Shown: positions 1-12,311 of the stretch, piece by piece
Position numbering within the stretch: position 1 is the first letter of the stretch
Layout of the letters: each line of letters begins with the position of its first letter
Assembly (NCBI GenBank): GCA_023525975.1
Contig: CM042042.1
Span: 49,425,880-49,489,879 of the forward strand
Length of the DNA: 64,000 nucleotides
Direction of reading: 5' to 3'
Origin: Smallanthus sonchifolius
Taxonomy: Eukaryota > Streptophyta > Magnoliopsida > Asterales > Asteraceae
The notes under the pieces: model-generated
Seen by the model: only the letters and a program-made list of their open reading frames with translations
What the model was told of the DNA's origin: nothing
Database searches by the model: none
Position numbers and translations under genes: made by a program

Positions 1-1200
1 CAAGTTTAAATTTGTTTTTAAAGAGGCAAAAAAAATATAAAAGGGCAAAACCGGTTCCCTGGGTTTGAACTTGGGTCTGTGACCGGTTCGGACATACACA
101 CGCTCCAACCACTGGGCCATGAGTCTTATTGATGTTATAACCCAGGAAAGAAATATTGATAAAAACAAACTCAATTCATCCCTAGTTTCCTTATGAACCC
201 TAGTTTCCAAATCCCCCGAATCGAATCGTATCACCCTCTGTTTATGAGATTAAACAGAGGGCTTTCGATCCTCTCATGAAGTCGATCGTAATGGGTTCAA
301 AGATTACCTGATTTGGTGCTAAATCGAGCGAGAACGGGTAGAAGCCTCGACTTCGGCTACCGCGGACTGTAAATCGACAATGCAGGTGACGAATGTTTGA
401 ATTGAGTGTTTAGGAAGATTGAGGGTGATGTTGTTGAGGTGTTTCGGTGGATAATTATATCCGATTTCACGATTTAATGCCGGATTAGGTGGGCGATTTC
501 GGATGGCCGAATGTGTTAAATCGCGAGTCACGCCGGTGCCAAACTCGAAGTCGAGCATTGATGGATGTTGGGTTTCGGTCGCATGCGGGAGGCGAACCCG
601 AGGTTCAATGAATCCGGACGAAAAATCGTGGTTTCGCAAAAATAGGGGAGGAAACGGGGCTGGGGGGTTTCGAACTTGGGACCAGTTTGGGTCTCGGGTG
701 TTTGATGAAATTACACGAACGGTCCCTAAAGTTCCAAGCTATTGACATTTTATGTTTAACTTAAAGTTTGAGTTTCAATTAAGTTTTTAAAATGACAGCT
801 TTAGTCCCTGGATTTTTATAGAAAATAATTATGTTTTGTTTATTTGTAAAAATAAAATAAGCTTTATAAGTTTTATCATTTTACAAATTGACAACACAAT
901 TTCTAAGATTTAAGATTCACAATTTTAAGTATTTTTGAAGTAAGTTTATAAATTATTTACATAATTACAAACTCATGTGTTTTAAGAATTTTATCAATAT
1001 TTTGTTTATAAAACTCACATATATATACCTATATGTATAAGTATGAATGTTTTCTTTAAAACCATATCAAATAAATGAATATTAATTAAATTAATATCTA
1101 TCATTTATGTTTTAAATCAATACTACGAGAAATAGCTTGGGAAATGTTTGATCGGAAAATAATGGATATTACATGTATATTACACGGTTTGAATACATTA
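1..1200. other. Intergenic, no supportable gene
   Basis: The part from about 180 to 720 is richer in G and C than its surroundings and has short open frames on both strands, but none resembles a protein I recognise. A perfect 11-bp inverted repeat with a 6-nt loop (arm CCCTCTGTTTA) lies near 232-260. The text around 700-830 about 'cgaacggtccctaaag' resembles the end wording of MULE-type repeats in this window, so the stretch may be a decayed element. From 830 to 1200 it is plain AT-rich DNA. Confidence 0.4.
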
Positions 1201-1212
1201 ATTTTTATTTAA

Positions 1213-1593
1213 AAACTTACATCCATATTAGTTAAAAACAAAAGTTACATAATTAAATTTCAAGGTTTCTAAAAATAAGAGTATATTTAAAATAAACGTG
1301 TTTTATTGGTATAATTAATATTTTTCTTTAAATATAAATCATTATTAAAAAAAGAAGTGCATTTAATAAGAGAGAGAGATGAGAAAAAATGATGAGAAAA
1401 GATGTGGATGCGACATGCGACATAAATGATTTTAATTTATTATATAGTATAGATTAATATTTTATTTAAAAATATATTATTATTAAAAGATGAATTTGCA
1501 TTTAATAAGAAAAAAATGTGAGAAAAAAATAATAAAAATGAATATAGAGATAACACGTGACTTTAAAAACCTTTATTTATTATATAGTATAGA
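1213..1593 (-). mobile_element. Two truncated Helitron 5' ends, one inside the other
   Basis: Two copies of the terminal text GTATAGA followed by T occur at 1453 and 1593, each preceded by the purine tract and A/T-rich body typical of the short Helitron family seen intact at 45473-45900. Read on the minus strand each starts with TC after an A. The second terminal segment (1454-1593) continues the interrupted body, so one copy probably inserted in another. The CTAG/hairpin end is missing for both. Confidence 0.55.
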
Positions 1594-1847
1594 TGTAGAT
1601 TTAAAATCATCAAAGAAAATAGACGATACAAGTATTGTAATTATTGCTAAATTGAAGGTCCTATGCGCAATTTCGTGATATTTAATTTGTTTTCACCAAA
1701 ACCACCCCGGTTTCGTCTCGGCTCCCCTATCTGCCGCCTCCTCCATTCGCCGTCGCCGCTCTGCACCAGACGCCTCTTTCTTCCACCGTAAGGTTCAGGT
1801 CTCCGTATATTCTCCGTATTCTTCAGACCTAATAATCTCCGTTCTTT

Positions 1848-3080
1848 GTAAGTACTTACTTTTACTTGTAATATCTGCATATTGCATTGATGCGTGATCC
1901 GCTGCTTTTTCTTTGGATTCAATTTTTTTTTACGGAATTAGGGTTTTGGTGAGATTCGAATTGATTTGAATTATGTTAGCTTGCAAATGATTATTAGATG
2001 GTTGAAGGTATTAGGTTAACATTTCTATTAATCTCGCGAATTATGTCTCAGTTTTGAAGTTAAGTGATTGATAAATCACTAGATTTCAGATAGTTGAAGA
2101 TGTTTGAATTTGTTTGATTTATGTTAGCTTGCAAATGATTATTATATAGTTGAAGATATTAAGTTAACTCTTTTATTAAACATGTGAATTACGTCTCAGT
2201 TTTGAAGTTCAGTGATTGACCAATCACTAGATTTTAGATAGTTGATGATGCTTGAAGTTCAATGTTTGAATTTGTTTTTATTTTAGCTTGAAAATGATTT
2301 CAGATAGTTGAAGATATTAAGCTAACACTTTTATTAATCACGTGAATTATGTCTAAGTTTTGAAGCTCAGTGATTGTTAAATCACTAGATTTAATGATTT
2401 CAAGGAAAAAGATAAGTTAATCGAACATGGACACAATCTTTTCCCGATTTCAAAAAAGTTCTATCCATGGGACAGGGATTAAGTCTTTTCAATAGTTCAA
2501 TTGAATGCACTTGAAATTTCAAAATCCTCAGTAGTTGATCCATGGGCATGGAATAATGTCAACCAAAACAAATACATTGAAATCTTTACAATAGGAAATA
2601 TATAGGCTCCAAGGTTTTGTGTAGTTTTGATGAACTAAAGTTAGAATCTAGGACTAAAAAACGTTTCAAGATTCTTCATCTGTAATCCATTATTGTCCTC
2701 TTTTACATAAGATAGATATTCATTTGCGTGACTATGTCTGTTTAGTTGACAAAATACTACAAATATAGATATATAACTCTCGATGAGAAAACAAATGTGC
2801 TGATACACTTTTTATTAGTGGCAAGGAGGTTGTTTATAAAATCATCTATGGAAGGACACAAATCAACGTTGAGATGTTTGGAGTCAACAGTTTAAATTTC
2901 TTAAGCTAATAGTTGATTTAGCTCCAAATTATCTACTGCCTAATTTTAAGAGAATGCTTCAAGTATTTTGCTGCATAAACTTTTCATGTTTGAATGCTCA
3001 TCTGTCACAGTTTTAAATGGTCTTCTTATTGATATTCGAATACCTACAGTCTTGTTACTCGTTCATCTTATAGATCATAC
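1848..3080 (+). other. Probable 5'-UTR intron of the MRP10-like gene
   Basis: A GC-richer leader at about 1690-1847 ends at a strong donor (GTAAGT at 1848-1853). The next stretch is AT-rich and reaches a pyrimidine/CAG-type acceptor near 3050, just upstream of the ATG at 3090. A long intron before the start codon is common in plant genes. The exact acceptor was not resolved. The intron holds a triplicated repeat at 1976-2400. Confidence 0.45.
1976..2400 (+). repeat. Triplicated ~150-bp repeat in leader intron
   Basis: Three diverged copies begin with TTAGCTTGCAAATGATT or a close variant at 1976, 2124 and 2283 (spacings 148 and 159). Each contains 'cagttttgaag', then a near-palindrome of the form AGTGATTG...AATCACTAGA. 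No coding capacity is seen. Confidence 0.75.
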
Positions 3081-3089
3081 GTGAAAAAT

Positions 3090-3773
3090 ATGGGCAAAAA
3101 AGCTGGTGAGCTACATATAAACGCGAAGAAGTTTGGTGGTCTGGCAAAACCATGTATGAAGGATATGGTGACTTATCTTGGCTGTTTGTCTCTTAATCAT
3201 AACAGTGATGATAAATGCGCCCGTCAACGCCAACTACTAGATGCCTGCATGGAGACTCAGGTGCAAATTAACAAAAAAAACGACAGTTGAGGGGAGGGGT
3301 GTTTGGATTTGCATTTTTAATCAGAATATTTGATAACCAGTTTTCAGTGTTTAGATAAACATCTTCTTCTGATTATCATTTTTGGATCAAAATCAGTTTC
3401 ATACCGAGTGCAACAAAACTGATTATCAAAGGATAAAACAAATTTACCTATTTATCCAATGTCGTTTTTGGTAATTTTATCTTTTGGTTTCATAAAAGAT
3501 AAAGTTTTTTCAAACAATCACAACAACTGATTTTTTTATTACTACAACCGTAAAAAACAAAAGCAGATCCACAGACCATCTCCAACAGCTCCTCACACTG
3601 ATTATTACACTTGCCTGAGTACTTTGGGCAATTTGACGATGAGATGTAAAGTGACATTCTTTTGTTTAGTACTTAATTTGTTCGTGATTATCTTTTTGCA
3701 GACGGGCAAAAACAGAAAACCTTGGGGAACCCTTAATTACCACTTGCAGAGGCTGAACAGAGGAAGAAAGTAG
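3090..3773 (+). CDS. Small mitoribosomal twin-CX9C protein, MRP10/mS37-like
   Basis: Two exons, 3090-3260 and 3702-3773, join in phase 0 (donor GTGCAA, acceptor TTTTTGCAG) to encode 80 residues starting MGKKAGELHINAKKFG. Four cysteines at about residues 22, 32, 43 and 53 form two CX9C motifs, the CHCH fold. The second exon gives the tail KPWGTLNYHLQRLNRGRK, characteristic of yeast Mrp10 and its plant relatives, proteins of the mitochondrial small ribosomal subunit normally oxidised by the Mia40 pathway in the intermembrane space (family knowledge). The ATG at 3090 is chosen because family members begin MG(K/R)KAGE; the in-frame GTG at 3081 is just upstream. The length is full for the family. 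An unspliced reading stops six codons into the intron after the second exon-1 CX9C motif. Confidence 0.88.
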
Positions 3774-4230
3774 GTACTTAGTGCAGATTTTCAGGCATGT
3801 TGGACAAATCTTTATGCTTTATTTAGCAATTTTGACAATGATCATAAATGGGCCTGTGATTTTTGCATTTTTAGACATAGCAAGAGCTATTCAAGCATTG
3901 GCTACATAAAAACCATAGACATATCTTTTAATTTATTGACCCTTGAAACATGTCTGCAAGTGTTTAGTTATAACTTATGATTATGTGTGGATTCAGAAGA
4001 GAATGCCCCTAGTATTTGTGTGCTTAGTACATGGTTAGGGACACTTTTAACCCTTTTGGGGGTGGTGAGATTGTTTATTAAAACTGTTTATCAACTTATT
4101 GCGTTTTGATACAAGTTGTTTCGAGGGCGTTTAGAATTGCTCATTGCAGCTACTTTTATGATATAATCTTTGTGAGCTAAACATGTCGTTTGAATAAACA
4201 ATTTCAAGTTGTTTATTCTAAACTTTTAGA
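3774..4230. other. Downstream spacer of the MRP10-like gene
   Basis: Probably 3' UTR followed by AT-rich spacer. No open frame or repeat with visible ends was found. Confidence 0.4.
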
Positions 4231-4860
4231 GTAAATTACACTTTACTTTCTTTATGTATTTACCAAATTTTAGTTTACGTCCTTTGACTAAGCCAATTAC
4301 AGAAATTGTCCTTTATGCTTAAATTTGTTTGCACGTTTCGTCCTTTTCACTAGCGGGCGCTATTTTATTTATTTATTTATTTTTGTTAAGTCCTATCATG
4401 TTCTTTGTAACTATTCTTGTATTTTACTTAAAATAGAGGACTATTTTTGTATTTGGTTCTTTTATTTTTATAAAAAATAGAATTACCACACCTTACCTGC
4501 CTAATCTTCATCTCAATCGTTGAAGGGTTTGAACGCCGAAATCCTCTTTTTCCGGCAAGTGTACCCCATGTTTCGACTGTTCATACTGAAGCAGAAGACC
4601 AGATCTCGAATTTGAAAACCGAGATGGATGATTATCAGGATGGATTACAGTCTAAAGGTACTAGATCTATGTAATTTGATTTCACCGGTGGTTCATCGGT
4701 TAACCAAGCGACGTCTTTTTGGTGAACCAACGCCTTAAACGTCGCTTGTGTCAAGGACAGCGGAAGAACGAACAGACCGTCCCTACACCGGCACGAAAAA
4801 TAAATTTGCGTCAAGGACAGCGGAAGAACGAAACCATGCTTCGATGTCATTTCAAATACA
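4231..4860. mobile_element. MULE-like arm with captured GC-richer DNA
   Basis: From 4231 the text GAGTAAATTACAC followed by 'gtcctttgac...cgtccttttcacta' matches the terminal arms of the complete MULE at 33132-37280. No opposing arm was found, so the element is truncated. Beyond about 4510 the DNA is GC-richer and holds a 25-bp direct repeat starting GTCAAGGACAGCGGAAGAAC at about 4749 and 4811, looking like captured gene sequence with no intact frame. Confidence 0.45.
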
Positions 4861-5104
4861 ATATCTTAATTATATAAATTTAGTATGAAATTAATTATTG
4901 ATAGTTATATTTCTGATCTTACTTATGAGTTTTGAAAAATAAATTTGTATTATGGGTAGTTATTATCATCAAGTTTGTTTTTACATTTTAATCAATTCTA
5001 TTATTTTAGACAATTGGATTAATATTTCTTTTCAATTTTTATCTATAAATTTTTTAATCACAAAACCAACGATCAACTGAAATGGACTTGAATGGAGCTA
5101 AGCA

Positions 5105-5515
5105 CAAAACCAACGATTAACCTATGTCTAACTGAATTTACTGAACTGTCTTTCCCCATAACCAAAAAAATTGAACAGTTTCTAACCGAAACTCATCGTT
5201 TAAAAATTCAGAAAACCAAAACATCGTTTATAGGTTTAGTTTAAAACCAACGATTAACCTATGTCTAACTGAATTTACTGAACTGTCTTTCCCCATAACC
5301 AAAAAAATTGAACAGTTTCTAACCGAAACTCATCGTTTAAAAATTCAGAAAACCAAAACATCGTTTATAGGTTTAGTTTAAAACCAACGATTAACCTACG
5401 TCTAACTAAATTAACTGAACCCTCTTTCCCCATAACCAAAAAATATGAAACGTTTCTAACTGAAACTCATCGGTTAAAAATTCAGAAAACCAGAACATCG
5501 TTTATAGGTTTAGTT
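5105..5515 (+). repeat. Three-copy 137-bp tandem repeat
   Basis: CAACGATTAACCTA recurs at 5111, 5248 and 5385, a strict 137-bp period. The first two units are almost identical and the third is diverged. The unit includes 'cataaccaaaaaaattgaac' and 'ggtttagttt'. There is no coding capacity. Confidence 0.88.
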
Positions 5516-5929
5516 TTGACGCATAACCAAATTGAGCCATGTGCACCCTAGTTTGACAAGAAGTCAAAAGGTGGAAAAGATGCAAGTTCCTAAAATAGTC
5601 AACTATGAAGGTTTGGTCGGCTCAAGTAAATATGACTGGCTCTAATTAAGTCTGGTCAGCTCCAACGAGTCAAAAGCTAAAGAACTTGATGACAGGATAC
5701 AGACGGTCGAAGCATGGTTTGATCGTAGATCTACTGTTTGGCGTTAATCATACACAACCGTAAAACATTCAAGATAGATTCAAACACCGAGTAAGACCGC
5801 CTTTATACTTTTAAAAAGAAAGAACTGTAGACCATTTGTGTAATTACCTCAAATATAAATCATAATCGGCCTTTCGAATAAGACCACCTTTATATTTTAT
5901 ATTTACTTTTTTCTAATAGAAAAAGTAGA

Positions 5930-5995
5930 AAGAACGGGAGGTGCCAGAAGTTTTAATGTTTATGTGATATAAACTTCACACCTCCCGTTTGTACA
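5930..5995. repeat. Short foldback (inverted arms AACGGGAGGTG)
   Basis: AACGGGAGGTG near 5933 is matched by its reverse complement CACCTCCCGTT near 5980, with about 36 nt between. It could be a tiny MITE or a simple hairpin. It lies 250 bp beyond the 3' end of the NPH3-family gene. Confidence 0.6.
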
Positions 5996-6247
5996 GTATC
6001 GTCACGTCACCACAATAGAGTTTAACCACCAAGTTCCCAGATGTGTTGGTGCGGTTCCTTTACACCTAGGACACCTATTATATCGCGATCTACACAACAG
6101 AGCCAACTAATTCTATAATATTTAACAACACTCCCATTTACTAGACATATCATGTAAAATTGTGTTTTACATCAAGACATTAATTATTTACTGATGGAAT
6201 TGTATGCACATATTGATTATAAACACAAAAACCATCAAAACAGCATA

Positions 6248-9200
6248 TTAAGCTACTGAATGCCTTCTATCTTTATCAGGTTTATTCCTGCCTCTTGTAC
6301 TTGAAGGCAAAAACCCATCAGCATGAAGAAAAGGTGTGATCTTTCCAAGTTTCTTGGTCACTGAGCTTATCAATGACCTTTTAGGCAACGGTGGCTTACC
6401 CGCATCGGTCTCATTTGCATTGTTGACCTTCGGTTTATTGGCAGTTGACTTCTCGACTTCCTTCAATCGCGTTTTCATCTTTAAAAGCTCAAACTTCAGT
6501 TCTTGATTTTCTTTTTTTAAGCTTGAGATTTCATCTGATACTGATTTTTGAGTGTCGGGGGTCGCTTGTGAGCTTACATGATCAGTGATCAGGCTACTGT
6601 CTATTTCCCGTAGCTGTTGCTGTTCATAGTAGAGAAGTTGAACAACGGTTTGAACGGGAAGTCTTTCGTTTTGGGATGCATGGGCTCGGGCTTCTCGGGA
6701 TAGCTTTTGACAGTCCATCAAACTGCAAACTTTCTTTCGGTCCATGTCACTTAAAGCTGGATGAGCCTGAAAATTTTGAATATAATAATTTGGTCAATAT
6801 GCAATTCTAGATGTTGAAAACACATGAAGTTGAGATATAATTTGACCATTTTCCTGCATTATTCATTCTATATTTGCTGAATCTCATCTTTGTTTACTAT
6901 ATATTATGACCAGCAATCACATATGTTCTATTATATGAACCTAAAATTTTGCACATTTACTTATTTGGGTTGATTTAGGTTTTATCTCTAATGGGTCAAA
7001 TAAAAAATTAGCTAAAAACAAACGTGTCAAATGGGTCGAACCAGTTGAAAGACTTGATGCATATAACCTCCTAATAATTTTACAACAAATTAATATCTTC
7101 AAGTAATACTTGTAATTTGGTAAATGATAACTAAAGGGCCCAGTATAGATACACCACGCCCATCATCTGTACAGGCTGTATAGATGGTGAAAAAGGGTTA
7201 TACGGCCCGTATAGCCTCTGTCAGTGGTGTGCACCATCACATCAGTCGCTTATGTGTCAGTCAGACACTCTATACGGCCTGTATAGCCTTCTCTCATAGG
7301 CCTGTATAACAGAAAACCCTCTTATGGGCGAAAAAACACTTCATATGACCTGTATAGTCATATGGGCCGAATAACACGTTAGTGGTGTCTGCACAATAGT
7401 GTTGGGCTTGATTCCCGACTCTAGCAAGCCGGCTAGGAGTTGGGCCGACCCATTCACATGGAGGTGTTTGAGTTGGGGTAGCTAAAGAGCCTTGGAGTGC
7501 AAGACAAGCAATAATATTTAATTAATGGTGGATAATTATCAAGAGTCCAAAATGGATTATGTTAGGATTAGTTATGGATAATTATTATGTAATTAATTAA
7601 ATAGAATCCTATTAGTAGTCTAACGTGATAGGTTAGCTATATATATACCGTGTAGGGTATCATGGATGGTAATCAATTAGCCTATGTAAACCAAGTCAGG
7701 GTTTGCTACTTGTAATCAAGTTTTAGAGTGAGATTTCTTGATATAATAAACGTGTTTGGGTGTTTAGCCAAATCATCGTTATAACTGTTATCAATTCATG
7801 TTGAATTGATCCGAGTCGATTTAGTGGCCATTAATGTTCCAGCAAACTCATCAATCGACTCGGTTTCTTTCATTCGTACCGATTCGAACTCGGTCCGGAA
7901 CGTTTGCAAACGAGCTTCTTTGACACCAAACAAGTTCATATCTTTTATGTCTATATAGGGGGTGGTGTTCGTTTAGTTCAAGCCATAATTAAATATGAAA
8001 AGGAGAGCATACCTTCAAGTAAATATCAATGGCTCTATACATTCCATCCTCTGTCACGCGTACTTCCATCGGAATACACTCAGCAAAATTTATAAATTTT
8101 GAAACCAGCAAATTCCGGTCAGAAGCTATTTTAGCAAGAAAGCTCTCCATTAGCTTCCCAACATTCTCATTTTCGTTTTGTAACGGATAAGAATCGTTCA
8201 TATCACCCGAATCCTTAGAATTACATTCTAAGTAATTCATCATGATTTGTTGAACAGTATCAACATCAAACAGTGTGTCACCATCAAAGCAAAAAGAAGG
8301 GATTAATATATCATCTAAAACCGCCTGCCCGAGCTGTAAACTCATTCTTTTCTCTAAATCTAGCCTGCACGCAACCGTTGTGTCTAGATATTTGGCAGCC
8401 CGAAGCAGCATTGAAAGAAAGCTTATTGACATTGCATTTTTTTCCCGTGGTAAGAGGCCAACTATCGTCTCTAAAACAATCCTCTTCTCATGTTCTTGTT
8501 TTGGCTCAAGATTTTTCTTAGATTTTCCATAGATCTCCTGTTTGATTAATAGAAGTTTGTTCAAGATATAGTGGTAACTACACAAGACTAAAAAGGGTAT
8601 ACTACAAAACCATAAGTTATATCATAAATTAGAGGTGGTAAGGCCGAGCGGGCTGGACAACGGATCAAAACAAGTTTAGGTTGAAACATGTCATTTTTAG
8701 TAGGTTGGGTAAGATGTAGGGGTGTGAATTTCTAACACGACACGAACCTGACACGGATTCGGGTAAGTTTCGGGTCGAACGCGTTTGGCTAAACGGGTCG
8801 TGATTGTATCAACACAACAAGTTCGTGGGTTGACCCGTTTAACCCATTTATTTTTGAATGTTTTTTATGTAAAAACTTAAACTATTTAGATATTTGTATT
8901 CCAAAATTTATTAGAATAAAAACCAATTGGCATAGTTTAAACATAATTGCTTAAAAAAAATGCAAGTTTAGAATTTTAAAGTGTTAGTATGCAAAAAATA
9001 GTTTTATTTTCGGGTCAAATGGGTCAAGTTCGTGTCAACCCGTGAATACACGTGTCGTGTTCGGGTTCATGTATGTGACACGATTTTCGGGTTCGACCTG
9101 CCAACCCGCGAACACGGCCCGTTTCACAGCCCTAGTTAGATGACCCACAAACACTTTTTTGTCCATATCTTAATTTTGTTATAAATAATTAATGTGGTAA

Positions 9201-10575
9201 ACATGATTAAATAATAATCTAAATCTTGGAATAAAACTTATTTAAGAGGTTGTATGCATTAAAAAGAGACTTTTGGGGCGACTTCAACTGTTTCACTCAT
9301 TTTCCCTTTTAGCGAATTTATTTCATTTTCGACCATTTGAGATAAAACACAATCTACATCAACCCATTAATTAGTAAACGGGTCAAAATGGATCTTAGTA
9401 TCTTACCAAACCTCGAAGACATTTTTGGGCATAAAGCATTAGAACAGGGCCAAGTGCAAATTGTTTGAATCCCTTTGAAACTAATGCAAGAAGAACCCTT
9501 TTAAATATATCAATTCTAAGACCAATCAAGTCTTCAGCCCACCAATCAACAACATAAACTTGACTTTCTTCAGTGACCATGCACGTGATAGTATCTACGC
9601 AACGATCAATCAATTTTACTTTTTCAGATAGTGGTAAGAGATTTGCTGATGCTTGCAAAATGGAAGCTGCACCAGATAAGTTTTTAAGCGCGGTTTCATT
9701 TAAATACGCTTCAGTTATTGATACCAGGTTCCCAACTGCATGTTCTTCTGTCATTTCAAGATATTCTGCCACACATCTTGCCATTGCGATGTTTTCTGTG
9801 CATAATTCTAAATGCGCTTCATAACAAAACTTTGCAGCGAGTTCAAATCCTTCGGGCCCTCCGGGGACATCAGGGATTTCGACTACAGAAAGATCAGCAT
9901 TTTTGGTGTCTGATAACAGTTTCTTTATGTAACCACACTTTGAAACTAAAGGAAACTGCAACCAATAAAGAACTAAGTTTTAGACATATTTATTGATGTT
10001 TCAAAACCAAATTTGAATCATTATGTACAACAAGTTGAGAAATTATATATGAATTAGAGTTGTAACAAGAGAATACAAAAAGTGTACCTTGTGTATTGGA
10101 AAAGAAACACCTCCTACACAAACAATAACATCACTCGGGATATCTTGGGATGAAATCCTGCAAATTTTATAAAAATTAATAAGGTCTTCAAAATTGTTTC
10201 TTACTAAAATACAAACAAACAAAACAATAAAATCCAACTCATAGCATAGCTATTTGTAGGGCAAACCTTTCATCTATCTTAGGGGATACAGAGGCTCTCC
10301 AATTTTTTTTTTCGTGTACAGTTTAATAATCCAGATAACATAAAATATCCGTTTATTACTATATTTAGTAAATTCGAATGAGTAAATTGATAAATGAAGA
10401 TTAAATCTACCACCAAATGAATGAAATGAACACCACAAAGTAAGTAGTTTAGAAAGCAATTTAAAGCAAACCAGTCACTAATTCTCTTCATGGCATCAGA
10501 AGTAAGATCCTTTTTTGCAGCAGGCATGTTAAGTGCTATTGCCAGCTCACCTCCCTCTTTATGAACATCAACCAT
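6248..10575 (-). CDS. BTB/POZ-NPH3 domain protein (NRL family, At3g50840/At5g66560-like)
   Basis: Five exons on the minus strand, 10575-10472, 10157-10088, 9955-9407, 8537-8013 and 6766-6248, have GT-AG borders and join in frame to 588 residues. Exons 1-3 give MKRISDW, a BTB domain (about 40-140) with the IPSDV and SKCGYIKKL segments and the EYLEMTEEHAVGNL block. Exons 3-5 give the NPH3 domain, ending at LLYYEQQQLR near residue 462. A heptad-rich coiled coil (SSLKKENQELKFELL) lies at about 494-523. The protein ends RRHSVA, with the serine third from the C-terminus, the position of the phototropin-targeted, 14-3-3-binding serine in Arabidopsis NPH3 (family knowledge). Members act as plasma-membrane-linked CUL3 adaptors or signalling scaffolds in phototropism and auxin transport. 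The length is normal. The first in-frame ATG of exon 1 (10575) was taken; the upstream frame stays open, so the N-terminus is less sure. Confidence 0.9.
7136..7945. mobile_element. LTR-like insertion in last intron of the NPH3-family gene
   Basis: Most of the 1246-bp intron 6767-8012 is foreign in character. 7140-7390 has repeated 'tatacgg(c)ctgtatag' motifs. From 7400 a TGTTGGGCTT start, a TATA-like 'tatatatata' (~7640) and an 'aataaa'-like stretch near 7745 resemble a solo LTR. I could not find a matching target duplication or the CA end, so type and limits are uncertain. Confidence 0.3.
8717..9134. mobile_element. hAT-type MITE in NPH3-family intron
   Basis: The ends are TAGGGGTGTGAA and the reverse complement of TAGGGCTGTGAA. 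The flanks GTAAGATG (8709-8716) and GTTAGATG (9135-9142) are an 8-bp target duplication with one mismatch, diagnostic of hAT. The interior is full of 'cgggtcaa' and 'acccgttt' subterminal motifs and codes for nothing. It lies in the intron between exons 3 and 4 and does not disturb the splice sites. Confidence 0.85.
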
Positions 10576-11690
10576 GGTGTTGATTTTACACCTCCCTCAA
10601 GCCTAATCTTTTGCAAAATTATGCACATTTCACTGTGTGATTGCATAAGGTTCAGTTGAATGAAAACAACCTGTGTACTTATCAAGAAGTTTGTGAGGTT
10701 ATGATTGTGGTATGTGTGAGTGAGTGAGTGTGTGTGGTGGTGGTGCAAATGGATTTGGGACAGTTTGACAAAGATTGGAACTTGGCAGTTTCTGTGAGGC
10801 ATTTTATCAACCACTTAACAGGCATCTTTTTACACAGTGATATAAACATGTTAGCAATCAAAATCTTGGTCAAATTGAGAAGCAGGTTTATTAAATATGC
10901 TGGGAAAAACATAGATTGAGAATTGTGGGTGGTAATCTTTGTTGATGATGATGATTCTTGGCCACGCTAATGGGTCAAAAAGTTGGTTGAGGATTGGAAT
11001 GGACTAACAAGGTGAGAGGGAAATTTGGTCCCGGGTTGTGGAGGGTAGTGATGAAAGGCAATTCTATAAGATTTTATTCCAAACTAGTAACCATGTTACA
11101 AAAGAATAACAATAATAGATCATTTTAAATGTTATTTTCTAACAAAATTACAAATAAAATCATTTCAAATATTAAATATTTGAAATAAAATAAACAAAAA
11201 AAACAATCTTGGGCTCACAGAATTTTAACATGTGGTGCAGTCAGTTACTTATCTATTAGGTATAACTTAGTGTGTCAAATATGACTAAAATTTATATTAT
11301 TGTGATTATAATATTGTAATCTGAATATAATTATTTGAATGAAATTTAAACTTAAGCGACTTTCAACCGATCTGCCTTCTCATTTTAGACTACTTTTATT
11401 TAACTTTTAACCGTTTCACCCGCTAGAGGTAAAACATAACCCAAATCGACTCGTTAACAAGAAAATAGGTCGAAGTTGCCACATCTACAAAACATATATA
11501 AGCATATATAAAGAGCTAAAGGAAAGCCTCATGTGTCATTAAGGTGTATATATTCGCTGGCATAGTATTTAAAAACCTAGGAAGCCATTTCTAACCCTCT
11601 TCAACTCAATGCAGATTTCGGATACCGTTAAGTCTAGTCTGAAAATTTAAATTAAAAGGTGGATTTTTATTAATTGATAAAATAACGCAC
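10576..11690. other. Upstream region of the NPH3-family gene
   Basis: This should hold the promoter and 5' UTR of the minus-strand gene. A simple GT/GA-rich stretch (about 10710-10745, 'gtgagtgagtgagtgtgtg') lies 140 bp upstream of the start codon. The rest to 11690 is AT-rich spacer with no supportable gene. Confidence 0.4.
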
Positions 11691-11699
11691 GATTTGAGT

Positions 11700-12311
11700 T
11701 TGGACAAAGAAAACTTTCATTTTGCCAACGTTACAAAACATATGGTAACCCATCTTCCATACATGGTTCAATGGTTCGGGATCGGGTGGTACTTCGAATA
11801 AGAACACAATTCTTAATTTATACAACGATTTGAGGAATAAATATAGTAAACGGTCTCGGGGTAGCACCCCATGTAGCGAACTCGGAAGGTATATTGGATC
11901 GGATTTTTTATCCACTATTAGTCCCAATGAGTTTGATGCTTTAGATATTTTGGCTTGGTGAAAATGAAAGGAATCCCAATTTCCGGTTCTAGCTGTCATG
12001 GTCCGTGATTTACTAAGCGTCCAAGCTTCTACTGTAGCTTCGGAATCCGCATTTTCTCTTAGTGACTGGTTTTATCCATAAAAAGAACGAGACTCCTTAC
12101 CATGGCGATGGAAATGTTCATTTGCTTGAAAGACTACTTGGACGCGATGAGACGAATTCAAGATTCTACAACTCTTGAAGACGAAATTGAAGTCGAAGAA
12201 ATCATACACGAGGGAGAGGTGGAACAAGGAAAGTCGTTGCCACTAACTGATGAAGAACTCTTTTACAATGAAGCGCAACGAAGTAGTAGCAATAGCTTCG
12301 ACGAAGAATAA
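11700..12311 (+). pseudogene. Degenerate hAT transposase C-terminus
   Basis: Translated in shifting frames the stretch gives NLYNDLRNKYSKRSRG, then ISPNEFDALDILAW followed by a stop, then VRDLLSVQASTVASESAFSL, then ICLKDYLDAMRRIQD and an acidic tail to a stop at 12311. This order is that of the C-terminal dimerisation region of plant hAT transposases (RICESLEEPER/DAYSLEEPER group), in which the ASESAFS block is the hallmark. At least two stops or frame changes interrupt it and the catalytic N-terminal part is absent. An open frame of 69 codons at 12102-12311 is only the last piece. A possible right terminal repeat follows at 12592-12609. Confidence 0.85.

Noticed and set aside
319..745. Overlapping open frames on both strands (106 and 80 codons)
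   Set aside because: No recognisable domain, no supporting splice sites, and both strands are open in the same GC-richer stretch.
5105..5515. CRISPR-like array
   Set aside because: Three full-length 137-bp tandem copies without spacers, in plant DNA.
12102..12311. 69-codon frame starting MAMEMFICLKDYLD as a gene
   Set aside because: It is the last piece of a degenerate hAT transposase, out of frame with the preceding conserved block.
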